A stretch of 64,000 bases of DNA from Enoplolaimus lenunculus (lineage: Eukaryota; Nematoda; Enoplea; Enoplida; Thoracostomopsidae): assembly GCA_030248215.1 (NCBI GenBank), contig JASANG010001215.1:124001-188000 (forward strand), given 5' to 3'. Position 1 is the first letter of the stretch; each line of letters begins with the position of its first letter. Made by a program: the position numbers and the translations under genes. The notes beneath the pieces are model-generated. The model saw only the letters and a program-made list of their open reading frames with translations, was not told where the DNA came from and did not search any database. This document shows, in pieces, positions 49,489 to 60,300 of this stretch.

Positions 49489-52400
49489 ATGGCTTCCGTG
49501 GTGGTAAACTTATCATATTACCGTACAATTCCTGGTATAATAAAGATTTTAATTTTAGTAAGTTTTATGAACTCTTTTAATATAAAGTTTTGCGTTTCGG
49601 TTATTCTGTTCACTATTTGTTTCAGATATTTTTATTATCCGTTTACACCGTTCACTGCAAAAAAATGGTGAGTCAATTTGACTCCCCTCGAAATAGGCTT
49701 TTCCAGATTACAAAAACTGAGTCAAATTCGACTCCGCCAAAGTCAAATGTGCGACTCACTGAGCGATTCATTGAGTCGAATTTGACTCTGGCGGAGTCAA
49801 ATTTTGACTCAGTTTGTGTAGTCCGGAAAAGCCTATTTCGGAGAGAGTCAATTTGACTCACCATTTTTTGCAGTGCTGCATAACGGCAATTTGATGCCAT
49901 AGAGTATAAACTTTTCTAAGCAACACCGTTCAGTAGTTGCCTAAAATTGGCAAATGGTCCGTTCCAAATATTCAAATGTTATTCAGGGTAGCCAAACAAC
50001 TATTATGGGCTCTAACTACAAGAGTCACTACACTGCAAGAAATGGTGAGTCAAATTGACTCTCTTCGAAATAGGCTTTTCCTGATCACACAAACTGGGTC
50101 AAAGTTCGACTCCGCCAGAGTCAAATTGAGTTTAACCTGACTTTGGCGGAGTCAAATTTTGACTCAGTTTGTATAGTCAGGAAAAGCCTATTTCGGAGAG
50201 AGTCAATTTGACTCACCATTTTTTGTAGTGTATATTTTTGTTGTTTTATAGGTGTTCACCTTCATTTGCATTATATGTATTGGTTCTGCAACAGACCGAT
50301 ATGGAACGTCTGAAGTTGGCTTTGTCTGGTTTTCGATTATGGTCGGCTTTCTAATAAGCCTGATTCTCGTATTACTATATTTGGTAAACATTCCTGAACA
50401 AACGCAAAATTTTCCATGGTACTTCTCAGTAAGTGCACTGTAAATTTCAATGACTTGATTACTGTAGTGACCCGAATAAGAGAGGGGACTGATATTTATT
50501 TGGCCTATCGAGAGGGTACCCCCCTGTTATTCGGTTACGGACTGTTATTTACTCTTACTCGGGTCAGTACAGTAATCAACTCATTGAGAGAATTAGTTAT
50601 TTCTGATTATTTATTAGTTAATACCTGCAAATATTAACTCACTCCGAGCTGAATTAATTCCGGGTTAATTGATTAATTAACTCAAAAAAGTTCCATGATA
50701 CTTCTCTGTAAGTGCACTCTAAATTTCAATTAGTTGATTAATCAACTCACAGAAAAGTTCAAACAATTCACAATTCTGAGTTCTGAAAGACCTAATTCAG
50801 AGTTCAGACTTCAATAGCGGATTCAACTCATTTTAGTAAAAATCAACTCACTGAAATTTACAGCGTGTAACTATTTTGCCACGGCAGGGTGCAACCAGAG
50901 GAGAAACAACTTATGCCACAGCCGAAACTTGGAAGTCGACAAATTTTCATCAGCTAAAACCGGATCCAGAAGTGAAGTAAATGCAGGTGGTCAAAATTTA
51001 GGTAAATTCCCAAAGTTTTGATAACAGTATCCTGTAAAAATGTGGTGTCAAAACATTGTTTTGGTTCATTAAAATTGTAACAAATAAACTATTACTTAAT
51101 AAAACAACAAAATTCGTTCAATGCAAAACCGCGAACCGCTTCATTATCGAAATTGCCGGAATATCCGGCAAATATTGTAACCGAGTCGCAGCCGAAGGTC
51201 GATTTTCAATCGGAGCTCGCGGAGTCAAAACTTTGATTGTACCCTGCAATACGGGTAAGTAGGTAAACTGTAAATCCCAATGTGAGAACTCAGAATTCTG
51301 AGTCAAAAACTCACTCAGAGTTAATTAGTCAACTCACCAGGAATCAACTGAAACTCAGAGTAGAAATCAACTCAACTCAAAGTAAGTTAATGTTTACTGT
51401 AATTTCAGAAATAACTATATAATTCTTTAGCTGAGTTGATTAATCAACTCATTGGAATTTACAGTATATTTTTGTCAATGTTTCTAAATGAAACTCAGAA
51501 GACTTTGAAATATTTTTTAAACAATAGGCTGTCTATTATTTTCAACCTACCATTACTCTACCATGCGTGGAGCGTTTGTCCAATCTTTAACTTCGTTTCC
51601 GGCATCAGTGTGTTTACACCCCTCTTAGTCTTCATACTCAGGGGCAGGATCGGAGACGACTGAAGTGGCGTTCTCAGGGCCTACACCTTAAAGGGTTCGT
51701 GTTACGTTTTTCAAAAATAAATATTTTGAATACTGACAGAAATGTATTTTGACTAATGTTGCTTTATTAAACTTGAAGATCCGCAATACAATTTGGTCTT
51801 ACGATTCGGTTTCAGGTCGTAATGTACCCCTGCCTTTAGATGTAATGAAAGCTAATCAGAGTGCTTAGTGATTTAGGCCATGATTTACTGTTCATGGGTT
51901 AACTTTGTTATAGGAACTGGTATATTCAGCGGTGTTTGCGCTGTTTAATTTTGTTAATATATGCTTAACCGCAGTTTCGGCGTCCAATACAGCATGGCGA
52001 TGGCAGCGATACTACTACAACTATAATCACGCATCCGATTCATACGTCGCTGCAGCAGTAAGTATTAATTCGCAACAATTTCTTTTGTATACTTGTTTCA
52101 CACATGAATATAGTCAAATGGTATTTAAGGGACAATGACAAATAAGGGACAGCAAATTTTTAGAAGCGCAAATAAATAGCATTACTGAGATTGATCATTT
52201 ACATATTACACATCATTCGATTCGTCATTTCCCGGTCTTTACGACGCGTGTTTTTTATTCGTGTTTATCAGAACACTGCAAGTTTTACACTGCTTATGGA
52301 TAACAGTATATAAAAAGCAATAAATAATAGCGTCCCTTAAATAGTATAACATGCCCCTTATTTGCGCAACAGGGTCGCTTAAATAGCGAAAATGCCGTAA

Positions 52401-54742
52401 ACAAGGGAAGAATCGAATAATGTGTTAAAATACTGCTGTGTGCCGGAGTACAAATGAGCAAATCAAACATAATGTAGAGAATTTTACGCTGATTCTAGCG
52501 GCATAATTTTTGTAACAAAAAATAACAAAATGATAGCGTAGACATAAAAAAAGTTCAGGCTGTCCTTTAATTCCAGCAGCTGGTATTTTTTAGGTGTCCC
52601 TTAAATCCCTTCGTGACTATATTTTCTATTTCATTTGACATCAACATTCAAACTGGAACTCGAATCACTTATGCTCGTGCACGAAGCGTTTAGCATCGCC
52701 ACTCAGCTACAAAAGTTTATTGCTCAAGCTTACAGGGATTTCATGGCTCCCAGTAAAATTTTCGAACTACAAACGCGTATTAATAATCGTTTTACTGGAA
52801 CGCATTGTGCATTTTAGTTGCTAATAATACTCCAGTGTTGGTTGCAATATTTGTAACCAAAGTCAACATTTTTGTCTCAAAAATTTGGTTACGCAACAAA
52901 AATCTGGTAGAACAATGGGCCAATGTATTGAACAGGGCCAGAACAGTAGTAAAAGTATATTTCTAAGCCTAAGCCTATAAGCCTAAGCCTAAGGCTTAAG
53001 CAAAAAAATTAGTCTAAAGCTTAAGCTTACATTATTACAGTTACGCCGGAAAACGTTCGGTCAGGACTACTATACCATGGGCCGAACAATGTATTAATCT
53101 ACACAATCTTCTATTCAAAGCTATAAAGATTTAGTATCTTTACGTCAATTTGCATATAAAATTTGCTGGAACAATGCATAAAATACATAAGTGGGCGTTC
53201 CAGCTTTAATATATACATGTGAGAATGGGTTATAGATATAGACAGAAATTGAAAATTTTCCATTCAACTTTCGTTTTAATACCAATCTCAAAAAATGTCC
53301 TCATCATGTACTGCTATGCAGTTTGACGATTTGAACGGCCTATGCACGACTAGGACAACCTTTTCGTCATGCAAGCACAGAAACAAAAGCGCACGGATCG
53401 GCCGGCGGAGAAGTCACGTTTCAAAACAACAGAAACCGTCATTCCATTTTTGATCCATGTAAAGATCAAGGGCCGACCGGTTTTGTGGACTAGAATAGAG
53501 TATGCTTAAGCATTAGACTAATTTTTTTTTGCTTTGGCTTAGGCGTTAGGCTTAGGCTTAGGAATATGCTTATAATACTGTTCTGCCCCTGTTTTTTACA
53601 ATGGCCCCATTTTTTAACCCGTGTGTTTATACCCAAGAAAATTAACAATTTTATCGATATCTCATTTGCCATATTCGGCTTTTACGCGCAATTCGTTCGC
53701 GGATTTTTTTAGTCCATGAAACTGTATTTACAAACGGGGTTTAATGTTATACTCTTGAGGGCCGGCCCATTGTCGCACGCAGTGGCGGATCCAGGATCTC
53801 AAAATGGGGGGGGGGGGCAAAATTTCACTGGTAATAAACTTATTTTTGACCCACACACAAACCACGAACTATAGCCATAAAATTGGCTTTAAAACTAACG
53901 CATCAACGCAATTTAGATCTAAAGAACAGGATGGAAACATAAGTTCGGATTTGGTTTTAAACTGGCACAAATTTAAAGGCAGCTGCTTATACTATTCTGT
54001 ATAAAACAAAGAAATAAACAGCGTAGAACAGCAATTGACAGTCTATATAATTTTTGTCGAGATGCTGTTGGGGAGGGCACGGCCTGGGTGGCCCCCCATG
54101 GATCTGCCATTGGTCCCAGGGACGACAGAGTGAACGAGCAAATGTAAGTCACTCGTGCTACTAAAAGCTGAGACGTTGCTGAACGGTGGGGTATCGGTAA
54201 CAGTAGGACGGTGGGGTTAGTGGCACAACAGGCACCCTTGCGTTGCAAACTTGGGCCCATGTCAAGATCAGGGGCGGAACGTTTTTCTGTGGGACTGCAA
54301 TAGAATAAGCTTAAAGTTTAGACTAATTTTTTTGCTTGGCTTAGGCTTATGTTAGGCTTACGAATATGCTCTTTCTTACGCTTAGGCTTAGCCTTAGGTT
54401 TAGGCTTAGGAATATGCTTATAATACTCTTCCGCCCCTGTTCTATTAGCCCAAACTTGTCAAAACTGCGTCTAAAATGCCTATAACTACAAAAAGCGCAC
54501 AGTGCGTGAAAGTGTCACATTTTCTTGGTCGTACAGTCTTTGAATGTATTCAACTTAACCGGGGTGAGTTCTAAAGCAAAATTGATGCACTTCAGGTATT
54601 CTGCTCACTTTTAATGTTACTCTACGGTCTAAACGCGTTTATTCAATTTCGACTATGGCGTGATCTTACAGCAACTGTACGTCCTCCTGACACAATGCAA
54701 ACATCAGTACCTGCTCATGCTGGCGGTGCTCCGCATTATTGA
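49489..54742 (+). CDS. MARVEL-domain four-pass protein (CMTM/plasmolipin-like)
   Basis: Four coding exons: 49489-49557, 50252-50428, 51914-52057, 54596-54742, all phase 0, giving 178 residues and TGA. Four hydrophobic segments are evident: PGIIKILIL joined to VFTFICIICIGSA; FVWFSIMVGFLISLILVLLY; LVYSAVFALFNFVNICLTAV; VFCSLLMLLYGLNAFIQF. The YRTIPGIIK start, short loops and ~180-residue length fit MARVEL proteins, which act in vesicle traffic and membrane apposition. The cytoplasmic tail is short (WRDLTATVRPPDT to a final GGAPHY). MARVEL proteins have low sequence conservation, so I assign the domain rather than an orthologue. Intron 1 contains two palindromic MITEs, and the exon 2 donor region is duplicated downstream. 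Confidence 0.82.
49653..49875. mobile_element. palindromic GAGTCAA/TTGACTC MITE, copy 2
   Basis: 223 bp from CACTGCAAAAAAATGGTGAG to CTCACCATTTTTTGCAGTG. Each half contains GAAATAGGCTTTTCC and GACTCCGCC or their inverses, so nearly the entire element can form one hairpin. It lies in MARVEL intron 1, 95 bp after exon 1. The flanks do not show TA on both sides. Confidence 0.92.
50031..50230. mobile_element. palindromic GAGTCAA/TTGACTC MITE, copy 3
   Basis: 200 bp from CACTGCAAGAAATGGTGAGT to CTCACCATTTTTTGTAGTG, flanked by TA on both sides. It ends 21 bp before MARVEL exon 2, so any branch point more than 21 bases from the acceptor lies inside the MITE. Confidence 0.92.
50412..50870. repeat. 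duplicated splice-donor segment with AATCAACTC MITEs
   Basis: The end of MARVEL exon 2 with its donor (TTCCATGGTACTTCTC, then GTAAGTGCAC) at 50412-50438 reappears at 50691-50717 as TTCCATGATACTTCTC, then TGTAAGTGCAC. In both places it runs into AAATTTCAAT and GTTGATTA, the start of a TTGATTAATCAACTCA-type palindromic MITE. The first MITE is interrupted by the mariner-like element 50462-50572; the second ends near 50865. Confidence 0.8.
50462..50572. mobile_element. mariner-like MITE, CTGTAGTGACCCG ends, short copy
   Basis: 111 bp from CTGTAGTGACCCGAATAAGA to TCTTACTCGGGTCAGTACAG, flanked by TA on both sides. It is inserted 33 bp after MARVEL exon 2, inside an AATCAACTC-type MITE. Its centre shares GGACTGATATTTATTTGGCC with the partial copies at 39.8 and 47.2 kb. 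Confidence 0.85.
51265..51468. mobile_element. AATCAACTC-type MITE
   Basis: The ends ACTGTAAATCCCAATGTGAG and CATTGGAATTTACAGT are near inverse. The inside is full of ACTCAGAGTT and GTTGATTAATCAACTC words. Related to the pair at 50.4-50.9 kb and to the stretch near 48200-48370. MARVEL intron 2. Confidence 0.7.
52918..53083. mobile_element. GGCCCATG-ended MITE with CCTAAG array, copy 4
   Basis: A 166-bp element with the perfect 8-bp duplication GAACAATG (52910-52917, 53084-53091). The start is GGCCAATGTATTGAACAGGG and the end is ATACCATGGGCC. The array reads CCTAAGCCTATAAGCCTAAG. It lies in MARVEL intron 3. Confidence 0.9.
53452..53606. mobile_element. GGCCCATG-ended MITE, copy 5
   Basis: A 155-bp element with the perfect 8-bp duplication CCATTTTT (53444-53451, 53607-53614). 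Orientation is opposite to copy 4, since the array reads CTTAGGCTTAGG. MARVEL intron 3. Confidence 0.88.
54254..54450. mobile_element. GGCCCATG-ended MITE with long CTTAGG array, copy 6
   Basis: A 197-bp element with the perfect 8-bp duplication CAAACTTG (54246-54253, 54451-54458). Extra CTTAGG units explain its length. MARVEL intron 3, 145 bp before exon 4. Confidence 0.9.
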
Positions 54743-57335
54743 AACTTTGCGATCGTTCGCGTGCGTTGTAAAGTGATTTTCGTATTGACAGTGAAAATTT
54801 TATATTATTCCTCTACGGCAGAATATTTTCGGTTTTAACGTCTAATTGCAAGCTAACGATTAGAACCGCTTTATAGTGACCCGAATACGATGGGGGCAAT
54901 AAGTATAGAGTCCCCATTTTGAGTCCCAATCAATAAGAGTCTGTATCCTTATAAGAGTCCGTAAGCGGATAGAGTCTCTAAGCCCTAATTAGAGCCCATA
55001 AATGTCAAATGACCTTGTAGTGAAATAATGACACAAGGAAAATTAATATTTTGTTCTTGTTTATTTTCTCAAAGTTGCAGCTAAATTTCCGGAGAAACGA
55101 AAAAAGACATTGATCGGAGCGTTTATGGCAGGGCTTACAAGATAAAATTTTGCCTCGCTCGCGAGCTTTCATAGCAGTCCCATAAAACACGGTCTACCCC
55201 TGATGTATAGCCGACCGTACTAATTAAAGAGAGAAAGTTTACTTACAAAAACATTAGGTGTTGCTCAAGCACCTGGTTTATAACATAAGTTTATAACACA
55301 GTTTATAGCATACATAAGGTAACTTTGAAAGTTAACACAATGAACACTGTATATCATGGTACAACCGGAGGTCTGCCTCCGGCTCTGGCCGAAAATCGGC
55401 CTCCGGCTCCGGTAGAATTTAAGCCGCAGGTTCCGACAATTTCAGCAGTAAAATTTTGCATAATTTTGAATAATTTATCTCTTTAGCGCGTTTGGCTTTA
55501 CTTTTGTCAGAATTTCAAGAAAGAATTTTTGGAATTTCGCAGAAAATTAGCGTAAAACCAGACAACTTACCAACATATTGCAGTTATGGCTAAAATAAAC
55601 TATATTATATAATTAACCATCATTTTTCCGGTTGCGCCTTGGCTTGTGGGTCATGGTACTTCCGTCACAGCCACAAGTTAAACAAGTGTTTATATGAAAT
55701 GAAAATGAGGTACGGAAACCCAAAAAACACAAAATCGAGTTTCGGATTAGTTTGAAATTAAACATACACAATAACTCCAAAAACAAATTTCGTGAAGTCA
55801 CGAACTTGTTTCAGTAATATTTTCTGAATAAAAATAAAAGAATTGTACTCTAATTTTATTTTTTGGACTAAGTAATTATTGTATTGGCACCAATTAAATA
55901 TCCATTTTTTGATCATCATTCGTTTCCGCTATTTTTACTAAATTCGTTTGCATCCTGTATGCTGAGGAATTAGTTTGGAGTGAAAACGACGAGGAAGTCA
56001 ACAGTTTTTCCAAACCCTGGCAACGAATTTAAATGTGATATTTGAAATCTTACATTTTATACAAGAGTGAATCGCCAATTATTTTGAATAAATTCTCCTT
56101 GTCAATTTAACCAACTGCGCAGGGCCAAAGACCAAACCGCCCAAAAGTATTACGACATAACACTTTTTATTACAAACTTCAATCAAAATCATTTCAAACT
56201 ATCACAACGGATGCATCGCGCAGGATGCAACCGAATATCCGGATCCAACACAAACCTGACATCCTCTTCTGGTGAAAAGTATTTCTAAGTTAAGCAATAC
56301 CATATAGAGCCCTTCACGAAAATTTTGCTGCGGATGCGGTGGGGCTCGAAACCACGACGTACTGATTACCTGTCTGCTGCTCTAACCACTGAGCTACGCA
56401 GCCACGCAATCTTTTCGCTACAATGGGTATATAAACCATGAGGTTGGTACTACAAGATACGTATATGAATACGCCGCGAATAACTAATATTAAACTATTA
56501 TTTATGACCAAAAACAATACAATTTTGGTTATGCCTAAACCCTTGTATGAACAAACATACAATAGCCAGTAACAATAAATTATTAACATAAAACTTAGTT
56601 TTAGATTTTGTTTAAATGTATTTAATTATCCAGTACCGGTAACTGCCGGAGCCAGAAATTGTAGTATCCGGCTCCCGTATGTTTTGGTATTCAGTCGCAC
56701 CCTGGTTAATTAATGAATTGGGGTATAAAATGTTTTATTCTTGTATTGTGACACAACCTGTATTCTACAAAATTGTTCCAAATGAACATTTTTGAAAAGC
56801 GTTAAAGATTCAGTTTTTTGACACCTGGAAATATAACGCAAATATCACAGGCTTAACAAAGTAGCTGCATAAGTTGATGCTAATGTTATGGTTTATCAAA
56901 CGAACCTCAGCGACTGTAAAGTTTAGTTTTTTACAAACGAAGCTAAATATGTTTAAAACTTAAAAATCGCGACTATTACTTTTCTGGCTTTGCTAACAAA
57001 CTCGCAGTAAAATACAACACGACAACCTTCTTGAACCACAAGAACTAAGGTGATTATCACTTCTCTGTTTTAAAAGAGATCCAGGGCACAGCCAGAAACC
57101 TTAGGGGCCTAACGCCTTTGGAATTTTTAGAAACATTTTCAATTGGTCACACAAGACACCAGCCAACATAAGAAATGTTTATGGAAAACAACTATTTTTG
57201 CAAAATCCTGGCTACGCCTTTCACTGTAAACTTTCTAAAAAATAGGCTCTACCGGACTACACAAACTGAGTCGAATTCGAGTCCGCCAGAGTCAAGTTCG
57301 ACTCACTGAGCCGCACGTTTGACTTTTTCTGTTTA
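54743..57335. other. intergenic region between MARVEL and SPTLC1 3' ends
   Basis: Contains a right-truncated mariner-like MITE (about 54873-55003, starting TAGTGACCCG), a GGTACAACCGGAGG-started repeat (55353-55640) like those at 38224 and 420, a tRNA-like sequence at 56.3 kb and a half copy of the palindromic GAGTCAA MITE (about 57225-57330) whose right edge abuts the SPTLC1 stop. No protein gene seen. Confidence 0.55.
56332..56403 (-). tRNA. tRNA-like sequence, probably a tRNA pseudogene or SINE head
   Basis: On the minus strand 72 bases fold as a cloverleaf: acceptor GGCTGCG/CGCATCC with one mismatch, D stem GCTC/GAGC, T loop TTCGAGC closed by GTGG/CCAC. The A-box region TAGCTCAGTGG is good. 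Against a working tRNA: position 33 is A instead of T, the anticodon stem has an A-A mismatch and a G-T pair, and the last T-stem pair is broken. If read literally the anticodon would be GGT (Thr). Other tRNA-derived copies were not found in the window. Confidence 0.55.
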
Positions 57336-60300
57336 TTAGTATTGCGAATTTTTCTCGTGCGACGTGTCAACCATATTTGTGGCTTTCAATGCTGCGGCAT
57401 GTATTTTCGCTACAGACAACTGTATTTCTTCGGTAGTCAGTTCACTGTTGACCGCAATACGAATACTATAATAAATACAAAAGTAGACCTACTTACAATC
57501 CAAAACACGTCATGCCAAAAAGATTAGGCACTGTATTCTGTAAGTACATCATTATTCCAAACAAAAATTATACACTGACTTAATAAATTTCAAGCTAGCT
57601 TACATCATGGATTACAACGCTAATATGCGCCAATAAAAACCTGGAAACTTTACGCATCGTCAAGAGTGGAATTAAATGCAACCGTGACCGCGCTGAACAC
57701 CGCGGCTTTGATTGCCATTGGTCGGTCGCTTTTTGGATGCACTGGTCGCAGTTACTGCGACCATAACTCAACTGCAACTGCGCTTGCATAGTATTTAAAT
57801 TTTCATAGTTGATCGTAAACACAGTTACAATCGCGGCGAGGACTCTTACCCAAGTCATAGCCTAAACCTATGTTTAAGTTATATTACGTTTAACTCTAAA
57901 ACTTTCAAACCCCGTTTTGGATGTGTGTAAGAGCCATTACAAATTTTACAACCGCTTACCTTGGCTGAGGCAAAAATAGTTCTTCATTTTGAATGTATCT
58001 AGCAACTGTTAGCGCCACACCTTGAGCTCTGCACTAAAACAGAAATCAAGCAGGTTTAAAAACGTAAAAGGCTTCAATCCTAAATTAATTACAACGCTTA
58101 TTAAAATCTGCATTTCACATTTCTGTCACAGAACACCGTACAAAGTCTAAGTTCTCACGGAAATATTTGATAATCATTCTGAAAATATACATATTTTGAA
58201 GCAAAATTACACTCGTACAACGTTGGGCCACTATTTACACGCCGTTAAGTACATTCTATTTCGCGATGGTTACTTTCTAGTTTTTAAAATAACACCAGTA
58301 AAGGTTTAACCGAACTGCGACTGCAGTCCCGATCAGAGATGTAGCCAAGGGACTGGTTTCAGTGATCAGCCGGTTTTAGGATGTTGTTTATGCGGTTTTC
58401 AATTGGCAATACAAGAAACAGTTCATTCGAACTATTTACAGGATCTAAGCGCCTTTCCACAATGTTTGGCTACGCCGATGGTTCTGATTGCACAGTATCA
58501 CATTTTAACCACTTGCATAAACGCGTTTACAATCACGACTAGAAATGCGACTACAATCGCATCCATAACCGCTCCTGGTCACGAACACAGTAAAATAAGT
58601 CAAACGCGATTCTGAAATAGCGGCCGCTCCCAAGTGGATGGACGTGAACGCGGTCGCGATTGCACATTTAATTCTGTCCATAGCTACTATCTGTCGAACG
58701 ATTATTATATACATCCTGCTACCTATTTAGCTACATGCTCGAAGACGTTCAAATATTGCAAGCGCTTGCAACTTACTTCATCGGTAACAGCTTCGAGGAA
58801 TGTCTGATTGGCAGAACGATTTGTATCGTCATATTTTTTCGAATATAAATGGAAAATTGGGCTGCCAGAATCACCTTCTACACGGAACGCCTTCAACAGT
58901 TTGAGCTCGTTGAGCATAACGTCAGAGTTTACTTTTAATCTACCAAATCTGTCTACAACAAAGAAGATATAAGAAATTACAATCCAACAATCAAAATAAA
59001 GAACATATCACAAACAGATTTGTTAGCTAAATAGCGATGTGATGATACCAAAATTTTTGGCTCATGCCGATACGGATGTGGAATCTTATTTACAAACTTT
59101 GCCAGTTCTGAACCAATGCCGATTGCAATTTTAATACATGATGCTTAAAGAACCGTTACGATTAATACATTACATCATTATAAACGCAGTTACTTAAATG
59201 CGAACAACCATAAACCATTATACTTTTACGAGAACGGTTCATTTCAACTAATTTTTTCAAGCAAAAACCCAAGCAGCATCACAGTTTTAGATTCACATAT
59301 AGATACCGATTGAAAGAGACCTTGAGATGTTCAGTCAATAAAAAGATAGTATATTTAAACTAAAATAATGATGATTCTTTTATGAAACATTCCAGTTTCA
59401 TTATATTAGTGTCAATTTCATTCAACGTATATGCGACCTATATGCTTTATGACAAACTGCACTATAACCAAACATCTAGAGAGGAAGTGTTCTACAGATT
59501 ATTTTTATTCCATTAGGGTTAGGGACAACTAGGAAGATACGACAATTATCGAATTCATCTTTTGGTATAAGTTTCGCCCCTGCTCCATGCCAAATCTATT
59601 CACCCCCGTTAAATTTGTGCTTGGGCTTGAAAACTGTATCAGGAAGCTTGGTGCATATTGTTGCTCCAGAATTTGCTATTTACATGGGAACCTGATTTTT
59701 ATTGTCTCCACATGGCCGTCTTTTCATTTTGGCTCCACCTCCCCAGTCAGCGACTGGTACAATAGCACGGGTACTAACTTGAAAGCTTTCGCTCGAGCCC
59801 AAATCAAGCTTGAGGATAAAGGATTGACCACAGAAGGTCTGATGTCACGAGGCGCCCCCCTTTTGAAATAGCTACATTGGCGGCTGCGCTTAATTTTTAT
59901 TTAGCGCATCAATCGTATTACGATAGGTTTCAGAAATTTCGAACATTAACCACCAGGAGGTTGGATAAACCCACTTATTTTTTCATTACGTTTGAGTAAC
60001 AAAACTATAAGAGCAAAGCTTTGGCTTTGTCCTGTTAGCGAACAGTTTACGAGAATTCTGAAATAGGCTTCCTTCCATTTTAGTGCTAATGCTTAAAATA
60101 AAGTTTCGTTTTTGATCCCTGATCGAAGGTAGAAGGACCATAACTTGGATGTTCTCCAGCGTCCACAAAGGCTTCACGCCCTGCACGAACAAATTTACAA
60201 GGACGTCATTTCGCAATAATTATTTCAACAATATATTTTAAATTTAGTACATAATGTATCTGATACAAAGAATTCACAAAAAATACAGTCAACGAAAAGC

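Noticed and set aside
57595-57858. Minus-strand frame that looked like the SPTLC1 C terminus ([14 protein letters not shown] after a plausible acceptor at 57693)
   Set aside because: It lies in a CGCG-rich repeat, stops early, and a far better last exon ([14 protein letters not shown], 57465-57336) fits the phase and the family.
59587-59871. 94-residue plus-strand frame
   Set aside because: Lies within an SPTLC1 intron, has no recognisable motif and no exon neighbours.
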